NCBI RefSeq assembly: GCF_000024865.1
Contig: NC_013595.1
Location: 6,262,001-6,326,000 of the forward strand
Length of the DNA: 64,000 nt
Source: Streptosporangium roseum DSM 43021
GTDB lineage: Bacteria; Actinomycetota; Actinomycetes; Streptosporangiales; Streptosporangiaceae
Direction: 5' to 3'
In this document: positions 1 through 8,954 of the stretch, one piece after another
How positions within the stretch are numbered: the stretch's first letter is position 1
Layout: each line of letters opens with the position of its first letter
Made by a program: the position numbers and the translations under genes
The notes under the pieces: generated by a model
Told to the model about the DNA's origin: nothing
Databases searched by the model: none
The model's input: the letters and a program-made list of their open reading frames with translations, nothing else

Positions 1-1089
1 AAGGCGGATCTCGGCCTGCCGGTCGCGCGGCAGGTGCTCGATCTGGTCGCGCACCGCCGCCAGGTGCCCCTCCGCCGCCTCCGGGGAGCCCAGCAGCAGC
101 TCGGCGCGGATCAGGTTCACCGCGCAGTCGACCTCCTCCGCCGCGCCGGCCGGGCCGTTGACCGGTTCGGCCCGCGCCGCCATCAGCAGCCGGCGCCACC
201 GGCCGGCGTCCGCGGGCCGCGCGCTGAGCGCGATCCCGGCGCACGCCACGCGCAGCCGGTTCAGGCCGGACGGGTCGCCGAGCTCGGACTGGGCGGCGAG
301 GGCCCGCTCGACATGTGCCAGCGCCTCCTCGTCGTGCCCGCTCTCCATCGCCAGGACCGCGGCCGCCCGGTGCGCCGCGACGAGTGCCGCGGGGGTGCCG
401 AGACGGTCGGCGGCCGCCAGCAGTTCACCGCGGAACTGGCACCCCCGCAGCAGGTCGCCGCGTTCGGTGTAGGCGATGAGCAGTTCGGCGCCCAGCCGGA
501 CGTGCTCCTCGCTCCAGGCGGGCCGTGCCGCGCCGGCCAGGATCTGCTCGGCCGCCCGCACGGCCGCCGCCAGGTCTCCCTGCCGACGGTGGCACCTGGA
601 CAGCGCGCAGGTGACGCTCGCGTACAGCTCGGCGGGCATCTGGGCCGCGTCACGGTGCCGCACGCCGGCCAGCAGCGTGATCGCCTCATCGAGCTCGCCG
701 CAGGCCTGCAGCGCGCCGGCCAGGCCGAGCTCGGCCTCCTGGCGCAGGTGGGGAAGGCTCGCGATGGCCTCCCCGGCGAGCAGGGCGGCGTAGCGGGTGC
801 GCGCTTCGGCGGCCCTGTCGCCGTCCAGCGCCTGCCGGGCATGCACCAGTCCGAGTTCGAGCTCCTCCCGCTGCTCGGCCGTCACGCCGCTGACCAGGTA
901 GGACAGGGAGCATTCGAGCTTCTCGGCCAGCAGTTCCAGCACCGCGGGCGGCGCGGTCCGCTTGCCGCTCTCGATGAGAGAGACGTAGCTGTCCGACAGT
1001 TCCGGATGAGCGAGCTCCGCCTGGGAGATGCCTCGCCGGCGGCGGGCAGTTTTGATGCGCTGTCCGACTGGAGCTGTAGCAGCAGACAC
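1..1089 (-). CDS. XRE-family helix-turn-helix regulator with TPR-like C-terminal region (3' end outside window)
   Basis: Cytoplasmic DNA-binding regulator of unknown target. The frame is open to the left edge, so 363 codons are visible and the C-terminus is missing. Residues about 8-63 form an XRE helix-turn-helix: GQRIKTARRRRGISQAELA is followed by the recognition region with SYVSLIESGKR. From about residue 75 the protein is a run of Ala/Leu-rich paired helices of the TPR kind (for example RYAALLAGEAIASLPHLRQE), as in large actinobacterial regulators that sense a ligand or peptide. The start is GTG at 1089, with GAGGG six bases upstream. There is no neighbour on the same strand within the window to indicate a target. 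The HTH is clear; the TPR assignment rests on helix pattern only. Confidence 0.82.
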   Translation of the reverse strand, partial: MSAATAPVGQRIKTARRRRGISQAELAHPELSDSYVSLIESGKRTAPPAVLELLAEKLECSLSYLVSGVTAEQREELELGLVHARQALDGDRAAEARTRYAALLAGEAIASLPHLRQEAELGLAGALQACGELDEAITLLAGVRHRDAAQMPAELYASVTCALSRCHRRQGDLAAAVRAAEQILAGAARPAWSEEHVRLGAELLIAYTERGDLLRGCQFRGELLAAADRLGTPAALVAAHRAAAVLAMESGHDEEALAHVERALAAQSELGDPSGLNRLRVACAGIALSARPADAGRWRRLLMAARAEPVNGPAGAAEEVDCAVNLIRAELLLGSPEAAEGHLAAVRDQIEHLPRDRQAEIRL

Positions 1090-1421
1090 GATTATCCCTC
1101 GCACACGGACCATTCGATGGGTGGCGAGCTGCGCCCGGACGTCTGCGCGCTCGACGAGCCCTGGACATCCTTCGCACCCCGCTACGGCATCATTCGCCAC
1201 TTTAGGAAATGCTATGACCTTTACCGCATAATTTACTGATCAGCGTCCGTAATCGGCGTGTCACCCCCCGGGGGGCGGGACCGCCGGCCGGGGCCGCAGT
1301 GAGCGGGACCGCCGGCCGGGGGCCGCGGTGGCAGGGCGCGTCTTGCCCGGCCCTTGATGTGCGCGCGGTGGAGCCGCCCGGTTCCGGCGTGTCATCGTCG
1401 AGGAGAGGGAGGAGGCGATCC
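1090..1421. other. Divergent intergenic region with a 28-bp tandem duplication
   Basis: The region lies between the divergent HTH gene and the carotenoid oxygenase gene. It holds a comparatively AT-rich core (about 1199-1243), the likely promoter area for one or both genes. Next to it are two adjacent near-identical 28-29 bp copies (1275-1302 and 1303-1331) that begin GCGGGACCGCCGG. No open frame with coding character was seen. Confidence 0.5.
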
Positions 1422-2747
1422 ATGACCACCCCGCTCTACCTGCGAGGCTTCCTCGCGCCGGTGCCCGACGAGATCGACGCCTTCGACCTGCCGGTCAGCG
1501 GGGCCCTTCCCCCCGCGCTCACCGGCCGCTACTTCCGCAACGGCCCCAACCCGCTGCCCGGCCGCGACCCCGGCCACTGGTTCACCGGGCCCGGGATGGT
1601 GCACGGCGTACGGCTGCGCGACGGCCGCGCCGAGTGGTATCGCAACCGCTGGGTGCGGACCCGCGAGTTCACCGAGGACGCGCCCTTCGTCCGGGACGAC
1701 CTCTCCGTCGACCTCACCGCGGTGCCCGCCAACACCCACGTCGTCCCGCACGGGGACAAGATCTTCGCGCTGGTCGAGAACGGCCTGCCGTACGAACTCA
1801 CCGCCGGGCTGGAGACGGTCGGCCCGTGTGACTTCGGCGGCCTGCTGACCACCGCCATGACCGCCCACCCCAAGCGCGACCCGCTCACCGGCGAGCTGCT
1901 CTTCTTCGGCTACGGCTTCCTGCCGCCCTATCTCACCTACCACCGGCTCTCGGCGGACGGAGAGCTCGTGGAGAGCCGCGAGGTCCCGGTGCCGGGGCCG
2001 ACGATGATGCACGACTTCGCCATCACCGCCGGTCACGTCGTGTGGATGGACCTGCCCGTCGTGTTCGACCTGGCGCTCGCCGAGGGCGGCGGCATGCCGT
2101 ACCGGTGGGACGACCGCTACGGCGCCCGGCTCGGGGTCATGCCGCGCACCGGCGACGCCGGCGTGACCTGGTCCGACATCAACCCGTGCTACGTCTTCCA
2201 CACGGCCAACGCCCACGAGGACGGCTCCGGCCGCGTCGTGCTCGACACCGTCCGCTACACCCCCGCCGAGTTCGCCGCCGTGTGGGACGACATCGGCGGC
2301 AGTGCCCACCCGGCGGCCAGGGCGGCCGTGAGCGGGACGGCCCACCTGCACCGGTATGTCCTCACTCCCGGCGCCGCCTCCCACGAGGAGCAGCTCGACG
2401 ACCTCGACGTGGAGTTCCCCACGCTGCACGACGGCCGGACCGGCGACCGCAACCGCTACCTCTACGCGGTCTCCTCCGGGGCGATCGTCAAATACGACGT
2501 GCGGAGCGGGGCGAGCATCCTCCACAAGACAGGACCGGACCGGATGGCAGGCGAGGCGGTCTTCGTCCCCGCCGAGGACGCGCGGGGAGAGGACGAGGGC
2601 TGGCTGATCTCCATCGTCACCGGCGGGCCCGGTGTCGGCTCCGAACTGCTGGTCCTCGACGCCGTCGACCTGTCCCGGGTGGCCTCGGTACGGCTGCCGC
2701 GGCGCGTCCCGGCCGGTTTCCACGGCTCCTGGATCCAGGACGGCTGA
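1422..2747 (+). CDS. Carotenoid oxygenase family protein (RPE65/lignostilbene dioxygenase fold)
   Basis: Predicted non-heme iron dioxygenase that cleaves a double bond of a carotenoid, apocarotenoid or stilbene. The 441-residue length fits the seven-bladed propeller family. The four family iron-binding histidines can be placed at H149 (TAHP), H197 (MMHDFA), H260 (VFHTANAHED) and H434 (GFHGSW). The N-terminal FRNGPNPLPGRDP and PGMVHGVRL blocks are also typical. ATG 1422 is preferred over the in-frame start 123 bases upstream because GGAGG lies just before it and the family N-terminus begins here. The gene stands alone and is convergent with the ferritin-like gene. The substrate cannot be told from sequence, and no carotenoid biosynthesis genes are nearby. 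Confidence 0.9.
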   Translation: MTTPLYLRGFLAPVPDEIDAFDLPVSGALPPALTGRYFRNGPNPLPGRDPGHWFTGPGMVHGVRLRDGRAEWYRNRWVRTREFTEDAPFVRDDLSVDLTAVPANTHVVPHGDKIFALVENGLPYELTAGLETVGPCDFGGLLTTAMTAHPKRDPLTGELLFFGYGFLPPYLTYHRLSADGELVESREVPVPGPTMMHDFAITAGHVVWMDLPVVFDLALAEGGGMPYRWDDRYGARLGVMPRTGDAGVTWSDINPCYVFHTANAHEDGSGRVVLDTVRYTPAEFAAVWDDIGGSAHPAARAAVSGTAHLHRYVLTPGAASHEEQLDDLDVEFPTLHDGRTGDRNRYLYAVSSGAIVKYDVRSGASILHKTGPDRMAGEAVFVPAEDARGEDEGWLISIVTGGPGVGSELLVLDAVDLSRVASVRLPRRVPAGFHGSWIQDG

Positions 2748-2757
2748 CGGCGGGACC

Positions 2758-2796
2758 GCGGGCGCCGCGACCGTTCGCACCGGCCGCGGCGCCCGC
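2758..2796. terminator. Hairpin between convergent genes
   Basis: A perfect 12-bp GC-rich inverted repeat (2758-2769 and 2785-2796) lies between the ends of the carotenoid oxygenase and ferritin-like genes. It has no clear T run. It is probably a bidirectional terminator. Confidence 0.6.
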
Positions 2797-2809
2797 CCCG
2801 CCGGGGGGA

Positions 2810-3355
2810 TCAGCGCTTGAGCGCGTCGGGAAGCTTGTCCAGCAGGCCCTTGAGGTCGTCGGCGTGCTCCTCCTCCTGGGCGAGGAGGTCTTCGAAGACG
2901 CGCCTGGTGGTCACGTCACCGTCGCCGAGCCACTGGACGATCTCGGTGTAGGAGGCGATCGCGATCCGCTCGGCGACCAGATCCTCCTTGATCATCTCCA
3001 CCAGGTCGAGGCTGGCGTCGTACTCCGCGTGCGAACGGGTGGTCAACGTGTCCGGGTTGAAGTCGGGCGCGCCGCCGAGCTGCACGATGCGCCGGGCGAG
3101 CCGGTCGGCGTGCTCCTGCTCCTCGGCGGCGTGCTCCAGGAACTCCGCCGCCACCGGCTCGGCGTAGATGCCGCTGGCGGTGTAGTAGTGGCGCTTGTAG
3201 CGGAGCACGCAGACCAGCTCGGTGGCCAGCGCCTCGTTGCACACCTGGATCACCCGGGGGAGATCGGCGCCGTATGCGGAGGTGATCGGCCCCTTGTCGA
3301 TCTCCTGACGTGCCCGGGCACGGATTTCCTTGATGTCGGTCAGAAATTCAGCCAT
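2810..3355 (-). CDS. Bacterioferritin-like diiron protein
   Basis: Ferritin-fold protein expected to oxidise and store iron in the cytoplasm. The 181 residues form a four-helix bundle. The expected diiron ligands are E46, E79, H82, E129, E161 and H164 (EEQEHADRL and EEEHADDL are the two ExxH segments). The residue that aligns with the heme-ligand Met52 of classical bacterioferritin appears to be Gln80, so heme binding is not expected. Cysteines C39 and C49 lie in the first core helix and are unusual for bacterioferritin. ATG 3355 is chosen over GTG 3361 because AGGGGG precedes it by five bases. The gene is monocistronic. A Dps-like or DPSL relative is an alternative family label. Confidence 0.85.
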   Translation of the reverse strand: MAEFLTDIKEIRARARQEIDKGPITSAYGADLPRVIQVCNEALATELVCVLRYKRHYYTASGIYAEPVAAEFLEHAAEEQEHADRLARRIVQLGGAPDFNPDTLTTRSHAEYDASLDLVEMIKEDLVAERIAIASYTEIVQWLGDGDVTTRRVFEDLLAQEEEHADDLKGLLDKLPDALKR

Positions 3356-3518
3356 GCACACCCCCTACCCCGGATCCCCGATCCATCAAGTCCCGCGGGA
3401 CGTCAACAGAAGATCTTTGACGCGACGCGGTGATCGGCTGGTCGAAACCCCCGGCTCGGCACTTCCGGGAACAGAGCGTGGCCGGGCGACGCCTTGATCA
3501 TGGAACTACGATGGGCGC

Positions 3519-3735
3519 ATGGCCCTGATCCACCAAGCCACGCTGCGACCCACGAAGCTCGAACTCCTGGCCGCCTGGCTGCCCGGCCGCGACTGGCATG
3601 CCGATGCCATCAACGGCCGGCACCTGGAGGCGTCGGGGTCGACGATCAGCCTGATCGGGGGAGTTCGGTCCCCCTGGACCAGGAAGGTCACGGCGACACC
3701 CGGCTTTCCCTCGTCGCGGCCGCCCTCACCAGATC
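3519..3735 (+). pseudogene. Truncated maltokinase N-terminal cap-like gene fragment
   Basis: The first 45 or so residues (MALIHQATLRPTKLELLAAW, then LPGRDWH) match the start of the small actinobacterial proteins that carry the maltokinase N-terminal cap-like domain. The match then degrades into low-complexity proline and serine codons, and the frame runs into a long hairpin. Family members are usually well over 100 residues, so most of the domain is missing. I infer a decayed remnant rather than a working gene. ATG 3519 has no strong ribosome site. No trehalose or maltose gene is next to it. Confidence 0.5.
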
Positions 3736-3802
3736 GGCGGGACAGCCCTCCGGAAGGTGAGGTCGGCGCGTCGACCTCACCTTCCGAGGGGGCTGTCCCG
3801 CC
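3736..3802. repeat. Long near-perfect hairpin (about 29-bp arms)
   Basis: Arms 3736-3764 and 3773-3802 are complementary except for a small mismatch/bulge and enclose an 8-base loop. The element is far longer than a usual intrinsic terminator and truncates the maltokinase-cap fragment. It may be a terminator, a structured RNA or a miniature inverted-repeat element. Confidence 0.7.
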
Positions 3803-3952
3803 GTACCGCTGAGACGAACGCCATCCCGCCGACAGGAAAGCCCCGCGACATCATGACCGGCCCGGAGCTGAAGGACTCCCTCCGGGGGCGACCGGGCATG
3901 ACCGGCTTCAGCGCCTACGTCTGTCAAGGTCGTCCCGCACTATCGTTGCGGC

Positions 3953-4816
3953 ATGAACACCCCGGTGGCGGAAGCCGACATCGACGCCGACCTCGTTGAT
4001 CGCCTGATCCGCACGCAGCACCCGGATCTGGTGGGCCCGCTCACCCCCGTCGCCAACGGCTGGGACAACGTCATCTACCGCCTGGGGACGGACCTGTCCG
4101 TACGGCTGCCGCGCCGCCGGGTCGCCGTCGACCTCATCGTCAACGAGCAACGCTGGCTGCCGGTCCTGGCCGAGTACGTCGAGGTCGCGCTGCCCCTGCC
4201 CGTCAGGGCCGGCGTGCCCGGCGAGGGCTACCCGTGGCCGTGGACGATCGCGCCCTGGTTCGAAGGCCGCACGGTCGCCGACGTGCCGCCGTCCGGCCGA
4301 TCCGGCATCGCCGTCCCGCTGGCCGACTTCATGACGGGCCTCCACCGGCCCGCACCGCCTGACGCGCCGCGTAACCCCGTCCGCGGCGTCCCGCTCGCCG
4401 CCCGCGACGGAGCGGTACGGCAACGCCTGCAGTCCATTCCCCGATCAGCCGAGCTCCTCCCCCTCTGGGAGAAACTGGCCGCCCTCCCGCCCTGGCAGGG
4501 CCCCGCGCTCTGGCTCCACGGCGACCCGCACCCGGGAAATCTCCTGCTCGACGGGGAAGGGCTGGCTGCTGTCCTGGACTTCGGTGATCTCACCAGTGGC
4601 GATCCCGCCACCGACCTGGCCGCCGCGTGGCTGGTGTTCGACGAGAACGCGCGCGAGGTCTTCCGATCACGCGTGGACGCCGACGAGGTGACCTGGGAGC
4701 GCGCACGGGGTTGGGCCCTCGCCATGGGCACTGCTCTGGCCGCCCACTCGGCCGACAACCCCAGCATGGCGGCCATCGGCGATCACGTCCTCGACCAGGT
4801 GCTTCTCACCCGGTAG
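3953..4816 (+). CDS. Aminoglycoside/choline phosphotransferase-family kinase
   Basis: Small-molecule kinase of the APH fold, 287 residues. The catalytic loop HGDPHPGNLL is at residues 189-198 and the metal-binding DFGD at 209-212, followed by SGDPATDLA. Both are the family signatures for ATP-dependent phosphoryl transfer to a hydroxyl group. The N-terminal lobe has NGWDNVIYRLG and the conserved RLPRR strand. Members include macrolide, aminoglycoside and homoserine-type kinases, and the substrate cannot be read from sequence. The gene stands alone between the long hairpin at 3736-3802 and the convergent propeller gene. There is no resistance-island context, so a metabolic role is as likely as drug resistance. 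Confidence 0.85.
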   Translation: MNTPVAEADIDADLVDRLIRTQHPDLVGPLTPVANGWDNVIYRLGTDLSVRLPRRRVAVDLIVNEQRWLPVLAEYVEVALPLPVRAGVPGEGYPWPWTIAPWFEGRTVADVPPSGRSGIAVPLADFMTGLHRPAPPDAPRNPVRGVPLAARDGAVRQRLQSIPRSAELLPLWEKLAALPPWQGPALWLHGDPHPGNLLLDGEGLAAVLDFGDLTSGDPATDLAAAWLVFDENAREVFRSRVDADEVTWERARGWALAMGTALAAHSADNPSMAAIGDHVLDQVLLTR

Positions 4817-4930
4817 GGCTTGGTCAGGCAGGGACGGGCCGGGAGTGTCCGGGAAACGCGCGGCGGCATGTGGGGGCAGACCAGGGGGACGTGGTGATGC
4901 CGGCCTCACGGCCGGTCGCTCACGACGGCT

Positions 4931-7645
4931 TCAGCCGCCCACCCTGCCGTCCGACGCGCGGATCGCGTACACGTTGCCGTTCACGCTGCCGACGTACACC
5001 CGCCCGCCCGCCACCACGGGGGCGGTTCTGATGTCGCCGCCGGTCTGGAAGCCCCACCGGCGGGTGCCGGTGGAGGCGTCGAGGGCGTGCAGTTCGCCGT
5101 CGCCGGCCGCGACGTACAGGGCGTCGCCGGCCAGGACGGGGGTGAACGGGCCGGGGGCCCTGAAGCCCGCCCCACCGCCGAGAGGGAAGATCCACCGGGT
5201 CTTGCCCGTGGCGGCGTCCAGCGCGTGGAGCCGGTCCCCCACGCGTGTCAGGTACGCGACGCCGCGGGCGACCATGAGGGCGTTCGTGGTGGTGTGGGCG
5301 CCGCGGCCGGCCTCGAAGGTCCACCGGCGCGCGCCCGTGGCCGCGTCGAGCTTGTGCAGCACTCCCCCGCCGCCCACGTAGACGGCCCTGCCGGCCGCCA
5401 GGGGGCCGGCGAAGATCGGGGCGCCGACCTGGGAGCGCCACCTCGGCCTGCCGGTGACCCGGTCCAGCGCGTGGAGCCGGCCGTCCCCGGAGGCGACGTG
5501 GACGGTGTCGGCGGTCGTGGCCACGCCGGCGACGTCGGTGCGCCCGTCGGCGCGGAAGCGCCAGCGGCGTTCGCCCGAGCCGGCGTCCAGCGCCACCACA
5601 CCGCCGGGGCCGGTGGCATAGACGAGGTCGCCCGCCGCGTGCGGGATGACGCGGTGGACGAAGCCGCTCTCCCTGCCCCGCCATCGCGTCCGGCCGGAGG
5701 CGGCGTCCAGGGCGATGACCTGCGCGCCGGTCCAGGCGTACACCGTGCGCCCGTCGATCACGAACCTGCTCGCCTCTGTGGTCCTGCGGCTCCATCGCGT
5801 CCGGCCGGAGACCGCGTCCAGCGCGACGATCCGGCTGAAGGTGCTGGCGTACACGGTGCCGCCGGCTCGAATCGGGCCGGAGGTGACGAGGCCGCCGGTC
5901 TGGTGACTCCAGCGCAGGGCGCCGGAGACGGCGTCCAGCGCGTACACCTTGCCGTCGCCGCTGCCCGCGTGCACGAGGCCGCCCGCCACCACCAGGTCGG
6001 CGCCGATGGAATTGTCGGCGGGGAAGCTCCATCCGGCCGGGCGGGCGGCGAGCGGGCCGTCATCCGGCACGACGGCTCCCGGCTCGTAGCGGGCCAGCAG
6101 GTTTCTCTGAAGCCGCGGGGTGAGCAGCCGGACGGCCCGCCGCGAGGAGGAGCGCAGGTGGACCAGGGCCGGGCCCGCGGTGACGATGGACTCGCTCAGC
6201 ATCCCGCTGGGCAGGCGGGGCAGCGTCTGCGACAGGGCGTAGGGAGTTTCGGTGGTGGGGTCGTACCTGCCGGTCTGCTTGACGCGGCGGACTATGGCGG
6301 CGAACGCCTCCCGTGCGGCGGCCGGAGTGGAGAACACCCAGGCGACCGAGACGGACACGACCGCCTCCTCGTCCGTCGCCGGTATCCAGTCGCAGCCCGC
6401 CGGCTTCGGCGTCGGCACTCCCGCCACGGTCCGCCGTACGGGGCCGGGGCGGTAACCGCCGCCGAGGACGCCCAGGAGGGCACAGGCGTCCGGCCAATCG
6501 GACAGGGGGACGCCGCCTGGCGGGGCGGGGTCGCCGGACGGCCCGTGAACCAGCCTGTACGCGACGATCCAGCCGGCCTCGTCGTGGACGAAGGCCATGT
6601 CTTCGGTCGTGCCCAGCAGGGTGGACCAGGTGGGGGGCAGGGCGACGGGCAGCGCGCGGATGCGGCCGGTGACGGTGTTCAGGGAGATCAGGAAGGTGAG
6701 CGTCGCCCGCCGGTCGCTGATCAGGAGATCCCCTTCACCTGTGGACTCCGGGTAGGAGCCGACCCGGAAGGGGCGGCTCCATCGCTCCGGTGCCATGGCC
6801 CCGGTGGCCGGAGGACGTGCAAGGGCCTCGCGCACGGTCGACAGCAGCCGGCCGTCCGGTGCGAAGAACGACTCCACGTTTCCGCCCACGATGTCCAGAT
6901 ACCCGTCGGCGCCCGCCGTCAGCGAGAGCGAGGCGGCCTGCCCGGACGGCGGCAGTGAGCGCGTCCAGTCGGGGCGCAGGGTGTGCGGGTCGACGGAGGC
7001 GAGTTCGATCCTGCCCGCGCAGTCGCTGACCAGCGCGACCGACCGGGCGGAGGCGGCGCTGTGCAGCAGGCAGTCGCGCGGGCGGACCGTCCGCGCCGTG
7101 ACCCTGCCGGTGCGGAGATCGAGCGAGGTGAACGTGTAGGGGCCGGGCGACCGGTCGAGGAAGGTGACGCCGCGCTCGGTCACCATGATCCTGGGGCCGG
7201 TGTAGCGGGGGACGCCCCCCACGAGCTCGACGGGCTCGACGGTGACCGTTGTGCGCCACAGCAGGGCCCCGTCGGTCAGCTCGTAGCCGGTCAGCCGGTG
7301 GTCGGCCGCGCCGGGCACCTGTCTCGCCACGACGATCGTCCCGGCCGCGACCCATACGCCGGCGGTGGGGGCGGCATCGGCGGGGATGGCGTACCGTCGC
7401 CTGCCGGTCCGAGGGTCGTGGACCGCCACCGCGCCCTGCGGCGTCGCCACGGCCAGGCCTCCCTCCGCCACCCCGTGGCGCGGGTTGCCGAGCGGGAACG
7501 GGTCCCCCTCCTGGTCGGGCATGGACCAGGCGGTCCGCCAGGCGGCCGGTGCCCACGGCAGGCGCGGCGCGTCCCCCGCCACGACCGGGCAGACCGCCAG
7601 CGCCAGGAGGATCGCGAGGATGCGCAGATCGCGCACGATCAGCAT
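4931..7645 (-). CDS. Large secreted PQQ-type beta-propeller protein
   Basis: Predicted exported protein of 904 residues. A hydrophobic signal segment (RILAILLALAVCPVVAG) covers about residues 7-24. The N-terminal half has propeller-like strands. A central segment with CALLGVL and AGCDWIP resembles the DUF3558 lipoprotein/sensor type. The C-terminal third carries eight or nine PQQ-like repeats of the form LDAxSGxxRW (VYALDAVSGALRW and others), enough for an eight-bladed propeller. ATG 7645 is chosen over the frame start 54 bases upstream because it places the signal peptide at the N-terminus and overlaps the upstream stop (ATGCTGA), implying translational coupling with the membrane-protein gene. 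No catalytic residues for a PQQ dehydrogenase were seen, so a binding or scaffold role outside the membrane is likelier. Confidence 0.8.
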   Translation of the reverse strand: MLIVRDLRILAILLALAVCPVVAGDAPRLPWAPAAWRTAWSMPDQEGDPFPLGNPRHGVAEGGLAVATPQGAVAVHDPRTGRRRYAIPADAAPTAGVWVAAGTIVVARQVPGAADHRLTGYELTDGALLWRTTVTVEPVELVGGVPRYTGPRIMVTERGVTFLDRSPGPYTFTSLDLRTGRVTARTVRPRDCLLHSAASARSVALVSDCAGRIELASVDPHTLRPDWTRSLPPSGQAASLSLTAGADGYLDIVGGNVESFFAPDGRLLSTVREALARPPATGAMAPERWSRPFRVGSYPESTGEGDLLISDRRATLTFLISLNTVTGRIRALPVALPPTWSTLLGTTEDMAFVHDEAGWIVAYRLVHGPSGDPAPPGGVPLSDWPDACALLGVLGGGYRPGPVRRTVAGVPTPKPAGCDWIPATDEEAVVSVSVAWVFSTPAAAREAFAAIVRRVKQTGRYDPTTETPYALSQTLPRLPSGMLSESIVTAGPALVHLRSSSRRAVRLLTPRLQRNLLARYEPGAVVPDDGPLAARPAGWSFPADNSIGADLVVAGGLVHAGSGDGKVYALDAVSGALRWSHQTGGLVTSGPIRAGGTVYASTFSRIVALDAVSGRTRWSRRTTEASRFVIDGRTVYAWTGAQVIALDAASGRTRWRGRESGFVHRVIPHAAGDLVYATGPGGVVALDAGSGERRWRFRADGRTDVAGVATTADTVHVASGDGRLHALDRVTGRPRWRSQVGAPIFAGPLAAGRAVYVGGGGVLHKLDAATGARRWTFEAGRGAHTTTNALMVARGVAYLTRVGDRLHALDAATGKTRWIFPLGGGAGFRAPGPFTPVLAGDALYVAAGDGELHALDASTGTRRWGFQTGGDIRTAPVVAGGRVYVGSVNGNVYAIRASDGRVGG

Positions 7646-8514
7646 TTCCTGGTCTTCGGGAACAGCTCGCACGCCTCGGCCGCCGGCATCGGCGCCCATC
7701 CGCCCAGCGATGACGGGGTGGAGAAGGAGCGATAGGTGTCGCCCCCGCCGGTCAGCCGGAACGGCCCCCCGCCCGGCCCGTTGATCACGAGCTGCTCGGC
7801 CCGCTCCTCCGCCAGCACAGTGGCGAGGAGGTCGAACTCGTAGTACGCCTCCGTGCCGCTGATCGTCATGCTCAGCGTGACGCGCTCGTCCCTCTTCAGG
7901 TCGATCTGCTTCGTGGAGAAGTATCGGACGCCGGGATCCTTGGCGGTGACGAAACGGGGCGTCGCCTTGTCGAGGTCCGCGCGGAGCTCCACGGTGCCGA
8001 CCTCCCCGCTGCCGCTGGGGGCTTTCAGATACGCGCCGTCCGACACGGATTTACGCGCGATAATCCGTGGCCTCAGGTCGACGATGCGCATGCTGCTGCG
8101 GTTTCCCACGAGGACGACCGTGATATTCATCCAGTCGATTACGGCAGCCTGATGGCGGGTCAGCAATGCCTGCTGTTCGTCCTCCGTCGCACGGGCGCCG
8201 AGGAGAATTCTCCGCTCTTCCGGATCCGTCACCGGCTCTCTCAAAGCGATGTCCCGCTCGTCGGCGTCCACGGCCACGTGGCCGATCGTGACGGGCGGAG
8301 CGCCGCTGACCCGGTCGATCACATCCGTGCCACGGGAGCCGAACCAGGCGGTGAACACCACCCCGATGGCCGCGACGAGCACCGCGCCGACAATTCCGGC
8401 CACCCATGTACGCGCCGCTTTCCACCCGCCGCCTTCGGGCTTCTCTACTGCCGCCGGCGCATTCTCGCCGCCCCGGTCTTTATTTCCGGTCTTGCCCCCT
8501 CGACTATTTCCCAT
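7639..8514 (-). CDS. Membrane-anchored protein of unknown function, coupled to propeller gene
   Basis: 291 residues. A charged, Gly-rich N-terminal tail is followed by one transmembrane helix at about residues 36-58 (TWVAGIVGAVLVAAIGVVF). A long extracytoplasmic domain follows, rich in beta strands with no recognised family motif. A single-pass protein with a soluble outer domain is the best description. Its stop codon overlaps the start of the secreted propeller gene by 7 nt, so the two are made together and probably act together at the cell surface. The C-terminus has cysteines (AACEL, TRKC) that could form a disulfide. No function is assigned. Confidence 0.7.
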   Translation of the reverse strand: MGNSRGGKTGNKDRGGENAPAAVEKPEGGGWKAARTWVAGIVGAVLVAAIGVVFTAWFGSRGTDVIDRVSGAPPVTIGHVAVDADERDIALREPVTDPEERRILLGARATEDEQQALLTRHQAAVIDWMNITVVLVGNRSSMRIVDLRPRIIARKSVSDGAYLKAPSGSGEVGTVELRADLDKATPRFVTAKDPGVRYFSTKQIDLKRDERVTLSMTISGTEAYYEFDLLATVLAEERAEQLVINGPGGGPFRLTGGGDTYRSFSTPSSLGGWAPMPAAEACELFPKTRKC

Positions 8515-8954
8515 GGCGCGATGTCCCCCAGCCAGTAAAAGCGAACAGGGTGAGCACGAATATGCCGATCATAACGTCGCGTGCCCGGCCGGTGACGTGA
8601 TTGCGGCAAGAAGTCGCCCGACCGCCCGCGGGTTTCCCCGAGATCGGCCAGGAGGAGTCGTTTCGGTTCTTCGCCCCGGCCGGTGCCGCGTCCGTTGGTC
8701 CCGGTCGGGGGTGCGGGCCGGCCCGGTGTGACGGCGGCATTGTCGGGATGTCCGATAGCGGCCATCACACGGGACGGCCATGCGGAGGCGGGTACGGTCC
8801 GGGCGTGGTATCCCTACGTAGGACTCCTGGCGACAGCGGACGCGCTCCGGCCATCACCTCTGCGCGTGGACGGCCGGGCCCGAACGGCACGGGGATCCGG
8901 GTGCCGGCCGGCGGCCGGGCCGAACGCCGGCCGGAACCGCGGGATGGGGGCTTC
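8515..8954. other. Divergent intergenic region, 440 bp
   Basis: No gene was found. It separates the membrane-protein gene (-) from the propeller lipoprotein gene (+). It contains a 10-bp palindrome CCTACGTAGG at 8813-8822 within TATCCCTACGTAGGACT, the kind of site recognised by dimeric regulators, and presumably promoters for both sides. The regulatory reading of the palindrome is tentative. Confidence 0.4.

Noticed and set aside
3953..4816. Aminoglycoside resistance gene
   Set aside because: The fold is right but residues for drug specificity cannot be read and no resistance context exists.
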